This document shows, piece by piece, positions 1 to 26,429 of a stretch of DNA of 64,000 nt; position 1 is the stretch's first letter, and each line of letters begins with the position of its first letter. This stretch comes from Prochilodus magdalenae. Its lineage: Eukaryota > Chordata > Actinopteri > Characiformes > Prochilodontidae. The notes below the pieces were generated by a model. It was not told the DNA's origin and did not search any database. It saw nothing but the letters and a program-made list of their open reading frames with translations. The stretch is taken from contig JAMWET010003931.1 in NCBI GenBank assembly GCA_024036415.1, positions 1 to 64,000 on the forward strand. Reading direction: 5' to 3'. Both the position numbers and the translations under genes were made by a program.

Positions 1-112
1 CAATCAGCATGCTCCATGGACGCAACTTACCTCTCTGAATTTGGTTCTACTGAAACCATTACTGAATCTTCTCCTTTTGAAAAGATTGCAAGCATGGACA
101 TTCTAACATCCA
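1..112 (+). CDS. Internal exon (partial) of an upstream gene
   Basis: Frame 1 is open from the window edge to a strong donor (GTGAGT at 113), giving a Ser/Thr/Glu-rich stretch that includes EFGSTETITESSPFEKIASM. The exon ends in phase 1. The next acceptor (TTTTCAG at 993-999) starts an exon that completes the split codon as ATG, so the two join in frame. The composition resembles the Ser-rich linker of the GIMAP-FIIND-CARD genes further right. The rest of the gene lies outside the window, so the product is unknown. Confidence 0.45.
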
Positions 113-999
113 GTGAGTATTGCAGATTTGTTTTCTTGTCATTTTGAAATCTTAAATCACAGGTGTTGTTCCTGAGTAGCTCTTCCCTGAAGGGTAAAAG
201 CAAGAATGTAGACTTCTGACTTTTGAAACATGGTGGTGAGAATGGTTGTATTATGAATGTATAAATAATCCAGTATCTGAAAGAGGTAATGACTGCTGAG
301 TCAATATCATGGCATAGAGCCATGATAGACCATAGTTTAAAACATGGTCCACAGTTGTTGCCCTTATTTCATCTGGGACAAACCTACGGTCATGAACTCC
401 CCACCTCTTCCTCTGTTTTGTCCCCTCAGCCTTCCACCACTCAGCTTTACCCCTTGGCTGTTCACCCTGTACATGGCCTCTGACCTATGGTTGAGAGCTG
501 TTTGACCACTGGTTGATCTAAACCTTCACAGATTCCCCTTCTTAACTGAAAGCCAATATTCATCTGAGAACAATTTAATAAATTTAGGATACATTACCAA
601 AATTTACCAAAAACGTTTTATAGAAATGTACAAATTATGAGATTATGAGTCTGACAACATGTTCAGCACTTTTGCATGTAATGACCTAGGCAATGACCTG
701 AAGCCTAAATGTTTTGGAGGGTAAGACACTTCCACAGACAATCAGTAGAACACATTTTGCTAAACATGACATAAGCAATTGATTATGAAAAAAACAGCAG
801 ACAGTTGTACAGGACCATTTTTATGAATGTACAAAAGCAAAATGTGAAACACAATGAGAAATGCTGCTATGATGTGCACAAGTGACAAGGAGATTTCAAT
901 TCTGATCTGAGAAATGAACCAAAATACATGCTTGCCATTTAATCACTTTGACAAATAAGACATTCCCCTTACCAGTATTGTCTTCATTATGGTTTTCAG
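113..999 (+). other. Intron of the upstream gene
   Basis: The sequence is AT-rich and noncoding, flanked by a GTGAGT donor and a pyrimidine-rich TTTTCAG acceptor. The short reading frames inside have no recognisable domain. Confidence 0.35.
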
Positions 1000-1262
1000 T
1001 GAGTGAAGAGGAGAGAACAGTTAAGCAGTATCTGGGAAGAAGTTCTGCTTCTACTTTGCTTAGAACACAAGCTGCAAATCCTGGATCAACACATTCTGTT
1101 ATATCAACCCACAGTTCTGGATATGGCTCTTCAATAACAATTCCTGATTCTGTCCAAAATCAAACAGAGGTGCCCAAATCCAAAGGAAGATTTCAACTTT
1201 CAAACTTTTCAAAATTATTGAAAAGAAAGCCCAGAACTGAATATCTCAGTGAAGAAACTTGA
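1000..1262 (+). CDS. Terminal exon of an upstream linker-like gene, ends in TGA
   Basis: This exon follows acceptor TTTTCAG and encodes about 87 residues ending at TGA 1260-1262. It starts SEEERTVKQYLGRSS, has a central Ser/Gly patch (STHSSGYGSS), and ends in a basic segment (RFQLSNFSKLLKRKPRTE). The pattern 'SSGY..GSS, then K-F/R-x-L....LL...RK' matches the linker exons at 13145-13337 (+) and 37668-37860 (-), which also start with a DER/EER motif and end in a basic LLPFLRRKK. It is therefore probably the tail of a related family member that stops before any FIIND. A TATC microsatellite begins right after the stop. Alternatively it could be the true end of an unrelated short gene. Confidence 0.45.
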
Positions 1263-1263
1263 G

Positions 1264-1349
<86 letters not shown>

Positions 1350-1350
1350 T
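1264..1350 (+). repeat. (TATC)n microsatellite
   Basis: About 21 near-perfect TATC units start two bases after the stop codon of the preceding exon. Confidence 0.97.
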
Positions 1351-1754
1351 TATTTTGTTGGTGAAAAAGTGGTACCAGTGAACTACCATGGTCCACACCG
1401 GTAACACAATGCTTATAGCTTCTTTTGCTCTCAAAACCGGTAACGTCAGTGGATACTTTCACTGCCAAGGATTAGGCATTTCGTTGTTCACACATGCAGC
1501 CATTGAGCTGTATTTTAATTTATTGTTCTTAATAACATCGTATCATAAGTCCTGGATAAAATATGGTGACATCCTCAACCACTGACATACAACAGCTCCT
1601 TCATTTCTCCATCATGTACAAAACTTCTTGACTGTAAAAGAAATAAATGCAGTAAATCAAATGTTGTTTTTCTGATGTTATTAGATTTTATCTATGGTGC
1701 ATCATTTTTTTTCACAGGAGCAGTTAGGATTAGTGTGTTGATGGACAGACAAAT

Positions 1755-2180
1755 TGTGACACGTGCTGAGCTAAAAGCAAAGCGATGTTTATTAGACAGA
1801 CTGTTGGTACAACACAGCAGCAACAAGATCAAAGCGGACATAACCAAGGGGCAATGACAGAGTCAGAGTAAGAAAACAGTACCAGCCACTGTACCAGAAG
1901 GGAAAAAAACAAAAAGTAAACCAGAAGCTAACAAAAACAACAACTGGGAGAAACGCTCAGTACACACAGAGTGGCAATACTTCACAATGGGTCAGTGTGA
2001 GAGAGGGGTATTAATACAAACAGATTTCATGGGGAACAGGCATGTGTTAGTACTCCAGGGAGAAGGATCTGAACAGGATTGGAGGATTGTGAACATGTGA
2101 TGGTGACATCAACAGGTGATGGGTTCCGGAAAATGGAGTTCGGGAGATCGGAGTTGAGAGGAGAACCAGCAGGCGTGACA
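1755..2180 (-). mobile_element. Putative solo LTR (about 425 bp)
   Basis: Read on the minus strand the segment starts TGTCACGCC and ends CGTGTCACA, so it has TG..CA ends and a short terminal inverted repeat. The minus strand also carries a polyadenylation-like AATAAA near its far end, inside 1786-1795. No coding sequence or second copy is nearby, so a solo LTR is the simplest reading. I see no clear target-site duplication. Confidence 0.4.
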
Positions 2181-3120
2181 ATTAGCAGAGTTATATTTAA
2201 AATGTATATATGTAACTCATTACCTATTCCATTCAAAAGGCTGCTATATTAATATAGTATATTGAATTTAATTATTTATTTCAGCTTGAAATGCAAGTAT
2301 AGCAGAGGTAAAATTTTATTTTAGTTAATACACAGATCTGCCAAAATATGTTCAACAGAGCTCAAACGTGTTTACAATACAGTGAAAATGTGTTTACAGT
2401 ACAGTTAAACTGTGTTTAAAAGAGTTAAATTGATTAAAAGAGTTTATATGTGTTTAAAATGAGGTTAAATTGGTTCAATATTAAGCAAAAATGTGTTTAG
2501 AGTTAAGATGTCTTTAAAAGAGTTAAAATCTGTTTTAAAAAAGCTAAAATGTTTATATTTTGAGGTATTTTTTTGGAATTTTTAGCCCCATCATCCTCGT
2601 GAAGTGCCATCTGCAGGAGCCTGTAGTTACTACCACCTTAAACACACAAGATGACTCATGTTTTGTCCTGATAAATTGCCGGATGAATAACAAACGGATG
2701 AATAGCACCTTTACTTCTAAAAGCTACTACCTTTAAATTAGCATATTTATATTTTCTCCTCTGTTGATGATGTGCTGTAGTTTATTTTAATTACTTCTTG
2801 ACTTATAAAACATCAGCCAGAAAGCACGAACCATGAGCCAGTTTCATATATGTCCCTGACAATGCACCCTTGCAAACACCATTGTATAACATATCATTGC
2901 ACATAATGTGCTTAACTGTAATGTTTGACTTTTACTAATATGACAAATATAAAACTACTCATAATTTTCTAAGCATGACTGAAGCAGATCAGATACCAGA
3001 TACCTACAAATCTTAAAAAGAAACTTCTTAAAATGTATAAGAACATTATGCATAGCGTGTCTATTAAAGAGGAAGACATACAATCAATAAGAAAGCAAGC
3101 AAGCGAACAACAACAAAACT
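2181..3120. other. AT-rich intergenic sequence
   Basis: Nothing coding is seen. Around 2340-2560 there is a loose series of 'gtttaaaagagttaaaatgtg' type near-repeats, which look like a decayed minisatellite. Confidence 0.4.
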
Positions 3121-3133
3121 GCTCATTAAAATA

Positions 3134-3212
3134 GAAAGTGAAATTTATGCTCCCCCTTGCTTCTTCTAGCATGATGTAATACCTGTGGTAGGGTTGGGGC
3201 GGAGTCTGAACT
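3134..3212 (+). promoter_or_regulatory. Candidate interferon-responsive promoter (ISRE-like plus GC box)
   Basis: GAAAGTGAAA at 3134-3143 fits the GAAANNGAAA core of interferon-stimulated response elements. A GC-box-like GGGGCGGAG follows about 65 bp downstream. Several noncoding exon-like blocks with good donors come next, then the GIMAP-FIIND-CARD gene. This is a motif match only; such motifs occur by chance. Confidence 0.25.
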
Positions 3213-3240
3213 ATCAACCTGTCCTGAAAACACTCTGGAC

Positions 3241-4090
3241 TCGAGGCTGAGTGGAAATGATTTCTGTTGCAATTGTTTGTGCATTAAATATCAAACATGT
3301 CAAGATAAACACACAGGGAGCTTCTATTTATCAGGATGGGATTAAAGTCAAGGTTCAGAACAGCCAACACTTGTTAAAGTCATTGGAGTGAACCAGTGTG
3401 GACTTCCTGTGGCCAACAGAAAACACAGCTTACGGTAAGTTCCTCTACTGAAGTAACACCACAGTATAAATGCTGGAGTAACACCATGTAAATACAGTAC
3501 CATAAGATGGGGCTTTTTCTCTAATAACAAATGCATGATTAATGTGCTATTTTTTTCAATAAAGACATCTCAATATATCAGCAAACAAACAAAATACCAT
3601 TAATGCACAGGGCATGGAAAAGTTTTCTGTTTTGAGTCTGAAATCTTAACCTGGACCTGCAGTCTTAAATTCACTGTGAGCACTGTCTGTTTCTACAGCT
3701 GTTCCTGTTCGGCATACGCTGATGCAGATGCATACCTTAATACTAATATTAATTACAATACTTGCTCAATACTAACAGAAAACCAGACAAAGGTAAGTTG
3801 TAGATTTTCTACTTTTATTGAAAGCCAGAACAGAATTGAGTTGTGATATAAATTGTTTACCCTGGCCTACAGAGTTTTCCTAAACCTAATAGTGACAACT
3901 TACTCGTCTGAGTTGTAGTGTTGTAGTGAGTTTATTTTTTTCTGAGAGAATAAAATGGTAATTAATTAAATCTTCTTTTGTAGCTGCTATTTCATAGCAT
4001 TTCTACACGTCTGTGACCCATATAAAGAAGACCTAGTAAGAGGCCAAGCTGTTCTCTAGCATGACCACTTCCTGAACAACACACACAGGG
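3241..4090 (+). other. Candidate 5' UTR exons of the plus-strand gene
   Basis: Three acceptor/donor-bounded blocks are visible: one ending at donor GTAAGT near 3434, one from TTTCTACAG (about 3701) to donor AAAG|GTAAGT (about 3792), and one from TTTTGTAG (about 3983) to CAG|GGTAAGC (about 4089). All contain stops in every frame, so they would be untranslated. No transcript evidence is available. Confidence 0.25.
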
Positions 4091-4164
4091 TAAGCAGAAA
4101 TACCTGTTTGTGGTTTTTAGACTGTCTGCAACAGCAGCAAGATTAAAATGACTTTATTTTTTAC

Positions 4165-4770
4165 AATTTATTTGGAAATATAAAAGAATCACAGAACTGC
4201 AGTTAAGTAACTGTTGAATAGTGATTGCGGAAATAATTCAATTTATAAAAATGCAAGTTTGTATCGGTTTGTACACCTTACAAGAAAATAATATATGGCT
4301 ATAATTTAACATTAACATTTAACAGTCTTCACCAATAATATTAATAAGTTCAATTAGTTTTAATTGGCCTCAATTTTTAAGTGTATATAACATGTACAGT
4401 AGTCATGCTATTGTAATTCATCCATAAACTGTTAAAGATGAATTACAATAGCATGACTAAGCTTTACTTGACGAAACGTTTTGTGTCTAGTAACAGTATT
4501 ACTACTGGTGATGTATTTACTGTTAAAGATGAATTACAATAGCATGACTAAGGTAAATGTTATATGCACTTAATAAAAAATTTGGGGCCAGTTAAACCCT
4601 ATTGAACTTTTTAATGTTGATGCTATATATTCGTTTCTTTTAAGCTGAGGTGTACAACCTGATACAAACTTGCATATTTATAAGTAGAATTAAACTGCTG
4701 AAATGACTATTCAACAGTTAATTAACAGCAGATACCTTTCTTTATATTTTTCTATATATGTTTTAATAAT
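4165..4770. repeat. Long imperfect palindrome (about 600 bp)
   Basis: The left arm (about 4165-4425) pairs with the reverse complement of the right arm (about 4530-4770). Matching blocks include AACTGTTGAATAGT, ATGCAAGTTTGTATC and AGTCATGCTATTGTAATTCA. The centre holds an extra direct copy of the inner block (ACTGTTAAAGATGAATTACA at about 4431 and 4520). No ORF is present. This is consistent with a foldback element or MITE. Confidence 0.8.
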
Positions 4771-5144
4771 CCACTTTTAATAAAAGCAAAATTTGTTTTT
4801 GAAGGTGGAACAATGGTGTTTGAAGTTCAGTGTGAGTTCCATGTACTGTAGTTCTTTTTCAACTTTTGCTAGACTTTGAAACAATAGAAGCCTTTTGTTA
4901 GAAACAATGAACAATCAACCCCAAACAAGAACTGAAAGACTCTCAGGAGGCTACAGAAAGTGTTTATGAGCTGGGATAATTGCAAAAGCTGGTGTTCTGA
5001 CCATACATGGTGCCCAAACTTCTTCTTTGGGGCCTTTTCCTGTTCATGTGTCATCTTTAGTTCATGTATTACTCGTTTATATTTTGACCACCAGTGTGTG
5101 TGTTGTTGTCCAAGCAGAAGAAGCCACTAGTGTTGAGACTTCAT

Positions 5145-5162
5145 ATATATATATATATATTG
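5145..5162. repeat. (TA)n microsatellite
   Basis: A short AT dinucleotide run lies about 80 bp upstream of the candidate start codon. Confidence 0.85.
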
Positions 5163-5240
5163 ATCAACAGAAGGAGTTCTGCAATTTGTAGAAGAAATAA
5201 CAGCGTCAATCCAAGATCTGTACTTTCATTAGCAGTAAAA

Positions 5241-5268
5241 ATGACAGAGGACATCAATGACCAGTCTT
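5241..5268 (+). CDS. Candidate first coding exon (problematic junction)
   Basis: ATG 5241 has an A-rich context and opens MTEDINDQS, followed by a perfect donor (GTAAGT at 5269). The length (28 nt, phase 1) is what the next exon needs. However, the split codon formed with the acceptor at 5380/5381 reads T|AG, a stop. Either a different first exon is used, or this base is a polymorphism or assembly error. I found no alternative donor in this exon that gives phase 1. Confidence 0.35.
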
Positions 5269-5380
5269 GTAAGTTATAACATTTTGCATATGTTTATGTA
5301 CAGTTCATATATTCATATTTTCATCAAATTTGGTTTCTATTTTTAATATTTTACTGGTATTTTTTTGCATTCGCTTTCAG

Positions 5381-20077
<14,697 letters not shown>

Positions 20078-21260
20078 GAGTATGGTCGCCTTGGATATTT
20101 GTTTTTTAAATAGCCCTAAAATGTCTGTGAAACAAGACACCATGATGTGACAACCACACATATAAAGAATACTGAAAATCCTTACTCAAGTAAAAGTACC
20201 ATTACTATAGAGAATAAGTAGTTTATTGTTAAACCATCTCAGTATCTGAGATCACACAGTTTGAAGGAAATTGCTCTCACTGAAGCTAATTTGTCAAGGC
20301 CACTGTGGCTATTTAAGGTAAATCTTAGAGATTCTTAAATTGTCAAGATTATCACAGAAGTATTTATGATGGGTTTATGTCTGAGAAACAACACATGGTC
20401 AATAATATACTATACTTATGTGTCTAAAAGGACACTATACTGGTATGCAGAGGACATTTTGTGCATACGCATCCCTAGCATTTAATTTAATATTTTTTAT
20501 CTCCATCTTACTGTCACTCACCTCACAAAGCCTGTGTTTTTCATATTATATACAGTACATCACAGCTTGTTAAAAATTAAAATGTAATTGTTAGTGCAGT
20601 CAATGAACTGTATTTTGATTCACGTCCACAAATCCGCTGTTTGTTCAGGGCTATCCTTGCTTACGGCACATGCAGGCGTGCGTGAATCTTGAATCATCTG
20701 CATGATTCATGATGTCAAACCTACCCACCAAGTTTCATTGTGAAGCTGTTATTTGATGATGAATGTACATATAATATAAAAGCCTTGCATTCATTTACAA
20801 ATTTCATAAGGAGCATAATGTTGTCCTATGTTTCATCTCTTCCTCGTGCTCTTGTTTTCTCTCTTCCTTGGCATGGGTCTGGTGAGCGTGTGAATGTACT
20901 TCCTGGTGGGTAGTGGTGTACCACACCAATGGTTGGAACTTATGGTTGGAACTTATGGCTGGAACTTAGACCCATCAGTAAAAAAAACATAGAATATAAC
21001 ATGAGAAATATAACAACATCATAAAGGCAGAAAGCAAGTTTGTTTTTTCAAATGTGTACAGCACAAGAACAAAACTTGGACACCCCTTGGAGTCTGAGCA
21101 TTATTAGCACACAAGGCACCACCAGATCGTCAGGAGTGCACATATTTGGAATAACCTATTTTTCAAATAAGGTGTTGGTATACTCAGTAGTGTTTGTTTT
21201 AATACATTACTTAATGTGATACATATATTAATGTTTTCCGGGATTCCTCGTTGCCTCCAA
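20078..21260. other. 3' flank of the plus-strand gene
   Basis: AT-rich with no coding signal. I could not identify a convincing AATAAA close to the stop. Short tandem phrases occur at about 20925-20965 (GGTTGGAACTTATGG repeated). Confidence 0.4.
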
Positions 21261-21660
21261 TCTCTTGAACTCCATCCCCCAGAGTTCACTTGTCGATAAC
21301 GTCACAGCCACATGTTCAGAATTCACCAATCACACTCCATTCTCCCATTCATCATAACCAGAGTACTGATTACATCCACCTGCTCCTCATTTTACTATTT
21401 GTATTTAACCCCCTCAGCAAAACACAGACTTTTCTGAAGTATTACTCAGTTTGCATACCAAGCGTTATCTCTTTTTTTTCTCTGCTTGTTATCTCTGGTT
21501 TCGATTTCTCTTTGGTTTATCAACTAACTCTCTTTTTGAATCTCCCTTTTGGTTCAGTTCTCTGGTTCTCGACTTGTGTTAGCTTGTGTTTACTGGTTTA
21601 CCCTTTTGGAGTCTCCTTTGGTTAGGCTAACTCTCTGGCCCTCTCTGGATCCTCAGTGGA
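21260..21660 (+). mobile_element. Possible old LTR fragment
   Basis: The sequence style (CACCTGCTCCTCATTTTACT, TATTTAACCCCCTCAG, then T-rich to 'GGATCCTCAGTGGATTAAA') is typical of fish gypsy-type LTRs. The open frame across it has no domain. No pair is seen. Confidence 0.3.
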
Positions 21661-21814
21661 TTAAAAAAATGATTTAAAAGCATTTTCAAAGCTTTTATTT
21701 GTGCTTAGAGGTAACTGTACTATCAGTCCCCTTGTCTCTTGTAAAAAAAATACATGAGCATGTTAAATCTGCAGTGTTACTGGCCATGGTCATCACCATC
21801 TTAACTTCTGTAGT

Positions 21815-24800
21815 GTCACTATACAATACATTTCTCCTTCTATAAGAACAGAACTACACTATACAATACATTTCTACTGTAAGTACACTATATAGTACAT
21901 TTCTACTGTAAAAATACTATACAGTGCATTTCTTCTATAAGAACAGAACTACACTATACAGTACATGTCTACTGTAAATACACTATAGAATAAATTTCTA
22001 CTGAAAGTACACTGTACAGTACATTTCTACTACTATGGGAACAGAACTACTTTATACAGCAGATTTCTACTGTATGTACGCTATTCAATACATTTCTTTT
22101 TCTATAAGAACAGAACTACACTATACAGTACATTTCTACTGTAAGTACACTATACAGTGCATTTCTCCTTCTATAAGAGCAGAACTACACTATACAGTAC
22201 ATTTCTACTGTAAATACACTATACAATACATTTCTACTGTAAGTAAACTATACAATACATTTCTCCTTTAGGAACAGAACTACTCTATGCAATACATTTC
22301 TACTGTAAGTACACTATACTGTACATTTCTCCTGTAAGTACACTATACTGTACATTTCTCCTATTATGAGAAAAGAACTACACTGTACAGTACATTTCTA
22401 CTATAATTACACTATACAGTACATTTCTACTGTAAGTAGACTATACAACACATTTCTACTGTAAGTACACTATACAGGGCATTTCTACTATACAGTGCAT
22501 TTTTCCTTCTATAGGAGCAGAACTACACTATACAGTATATTTCTACTGTAAATACACTACACAATACATTTCTACTGTAAGTACACTATACAGTACATTC
22601 CTACGATAAGCACACTATACAGTACATTTATACTACTATAAGAAGAGAGCAACACTATACAATACATTTTTTATTGAAAGTACACTAAACAGAACGTTTC
22701 TTCTATAAATACACTATACAGTACATTTATCCTTCTGTAAAAGAAATTAACTATATAATACAGTACATTTCTCCTGTAAGTACACTATAGAGTACATTTC
22801 TATGGTAAGTACACTATACAGAACATTTCTCCTTTCATATAAACAGAGCTACACTATACAATATATTTCTATTGAAAATATACTAAACAGAACATTTCAT
22901 CTGTAAGTACACTATACAGTACATTTATTCTTCTGTAAGACAATAGCTGTTATACAGTACATTTCTACTGTAAGTACACTATGCAGTACATTTCTCCTAC
23001 TTTGAGAAAAGAACTATTCTATACAGCACATTTCAATTGTATGTAAACAATACAATACATTTCTCCTTCTATAAGAACAGAACTAAACAATACAATGCAT
23101 TTCTAGTGTAACTACATTATACAGTGCATTTCTACTGTATACACACTTATACATTACATTTCTACTGTAAGTACACTGTGCAGCACATTTCTCCTCCTAT
23201 AAGAGCAGAACTACACTATACAATACATTTCTACTGTAAGTACACTATACAATACATTTCTACTGTAAGTACACTGTACAGCACATTTCTACTGTATGTA
23301 CACGATACAATACATTTCTTCTATAAGAACAAAATTACACTATACAGTACATTTCTACAGTAAGTACACTATACAATACATTTCTTTTTCTATAAGAACA
23401 GAACTACACTATATAGTATATTTACCTTCTACAAGAACAGAACTACACTTTACAGTACAGTTCTACTGTAAGTACACTATACAGTATATTTCTCCTTCCA
23501 TATGAACAGAGCTACACTATACAATACATTTCTATTGAAAGAACACTAAACAGAACATTTTTTCAAGTACACTATACAGTACATTTATCCTTCTGTAAGA
23601 AAATAACTTTGTTATACAGTACATTTCTAATGTAAGTACCCTATAGAGTACATTTCAAAGGTAAGTACACTATACACTACATTTCTGAATAGAATAGAAC
23701 TACACTTTACAGTACATTTCTCCTACTATGAGAACAGAACTACTCTATACAACACATTTCTACTGTATGTACATGATACAGTACATTTCTCCTATAAGAA
23801 CAAAACTACACTATACAGTGCATTTCTACAGTAAGTACACTATACAATACATTTCTTTTTCTATAAGAACAGAGCTACACTATATAGTATATTTTCCATC
23901 TATAAGAACAGAACTACACTATACAGTACATTTCTACTGTAAGTACACTATACAGCACATTTTTACTGTGAGTACACTATACAGTGCATTTCTTCTTCTA
24001 TAAGAGCAGAACTACAATATATAGTAAATTCCTACTGTAAATACACGATACAATGCATTTCACTGTAAGTACACTATACAATACATTTCTCCTTCCATCA
24101 CAACAGAACTACACTATTCAATGCATTTCTACTGTTAGTACACTATGCAGTACATTTTTCCCTCTGTAAGAATAGAACAATAATATACAGTAGATTTCTA
24201 CTGTAAGAACACAATACTGTGCATTTCTTCTTCTATAAGAACAGAACGACACTATACAGTACATTTGTACGGTACGTACACTATAAAGTACATTAAGCCT
24301 TCCATAAGAACAGAGCTACACTATAGCATACATTTCTATTGAAAGTATACTGAACAGAACATTTCGTCTGTAAGTACACTATACAGTACCTTTATCCTTC
24401 AGTAAGAAAATAACTATATTATTTAGTACATTTCTTTTGTAAGTACACTATAGAGTACTTCTCTACAGTAAATACAATATACAGTACATTTCTATTGTTA
24501 ATACACTATACAGTACATTTCTACTTTAAGAACACAATACTGTGCATTTCTTCTATAAGAACAGAACTACACTATACAGTACATTTCCACTGGAAGTACA
24601 CTATACAATACATTTCTACTGTAAGTACACTACACAATCAATTTCTCCTTCTATATGAAGAGAACTAAACAATACAATACATTTCTACTGTAAGTACACT
24701 ATACAGTGCATTTCCACTGTATGCAAATTTTACAATACATTTCTACTGTAAGTACACTGTACAGTACATTTCTCTTACTCTAAGAACAGAACTACAATAT

Positions 24801-26425
24801 ACAGTATATTTCTACAGTAAGTTCACTATACAGTACATTTCTACTGTAAATACACTATACAGTACATTTCTACTGTAAGTACACTATACAGTACATGCAC
24901 ACTATACAATACATTTCTACTGTAAGTACAATATACAGTACATTTCTATTGTAAGTACACTGTACATTACATTTCTCCTACTGTAAGAACAGAACTACTC
25001 TATACAATACATTTCTACTTTATGTACACTATATAATACATTTCTTCTATAATAACAGAACTACACTATACAGTACATTTCTCCTGCTATAAAAACAGAA
25101 CTACAATATACAGCACATTTCTACAGTAAGTACACTATACAGCACATTTATCCTTACATAAGAACAGAGTTACACTATATATTACATTTCTACTGTAAGT
25201 ACACTAAACAGAACATTTCTACTGTAAGTACAATATACAGTACATTAATCCGTCTGTAAGAAAATAACTATATTATACAGTACATTTCTACTGTAACAAC
25301 ACTATACAGAACATTTCTCCTGTAAGTACACTCCACAGCACATTTCTCCCTGCCTATGAGAAAAGAACTACACTATACAGTACGTTTCTACTGTTAGTAC
25401 ACTCTACAGTACATTTCTCCTTCTGTAAAAATTGAAAAACACTATAGAGTACATTTCTACTGTAAGTACAGTATATTTCTACTGTAAGAACACTATACAG
25501 TACATTTCTACTTCTATAAGAACAGAAATAGACTACACAGTAGATTTTTACTGTAAGTACACTGTACAATACATATATACTGTAAGTACAATATACATTT
25601 CTCCTTCTATAAGAACATAACTAAACTATACAACACATTTCTACTGTAAGTACACTGTACAGCATATTTATCTTACTATAAGAGCAGAACTAAACTATAC
25701 AATACATTTCTACTGTAAGTACACGTACAGCATATTTCTACTACTATAAGAGCAGAACTATACTATACAATACATTTCTACTGTCAGTACACTTTACAAT
25801 ACAATTCTTCTATAAGAACAGAACTACACTATACAGTACATTTCCCCTCTATAAGAACAGAACTACACTAGACAGTATATTTCTACTGTTAGTACACTAT
25901 GCAGTACATTTCTCCTTCTATTAGAATAGAGCTTCACTATACAATACATTTATACTGTAATTTATACTGTAAGTACATTTCCCCTTCTATAAGAGCATAA
26001 CTACAGTATACAGTACATTTCTACGGTAATTACACTATAAATAAAATTTCTCCTGTAAGTACACTATACAGTACAGTTCTTCCTCTATGAGAACAGAACT
26101 AAAGTATGCAGTACATTCTTCGGTCACTACACTATACAGTACATTTCTCCTTCATTGTGAAAATAACTACATCATACAGTACATTTGTTCTACTATAAAA
26201 ACAGAACTATACTATATAGTACATTTCTACTGTAAGTACACTGTGCAGCATATTTCTACTGTATGTAAACTGTACAGTACATCTCCTTCTATAAGAATAG
26301 AACTACACTATACATTTCTACAAAAAGTGCACTTTAAAATACATCATTATTATATTTCTCGTCTTAAGAGCAGAACTACACTACACAGTACATACAACAG
26401 CACAATGTATTTCTACGTATTTATA
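21815..26425. repeat. 4.6-kb minisatellite, 29- and 40-bp units
   Basis: Over a hundred diverged units occur in two forms. The 29-bp form is ACATTTCTACTGTAAGTACA then CTATACAGT. The 40-bp form has CTCCTTCTATAAGAACAGAA inserted. TACAGTA and TACTGTA flank CATTTC, so each unit can form a 7-bp-stem hairpin. Each also carries a GTAAGT donor consensus. It lies between the CARD ends of the convergent genes. The open frames across it (YTVHFYCKYTIQ repeats) are by-products of the unit length. Confidence 0.95.
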
Positions 26426-26429
26426 TTTA

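Noticed and set aside
21815..26425. CRISPR-like array
   Set aside because: Units are contiguous and diverged with no unique spacers, and the genome is eukaryotic.
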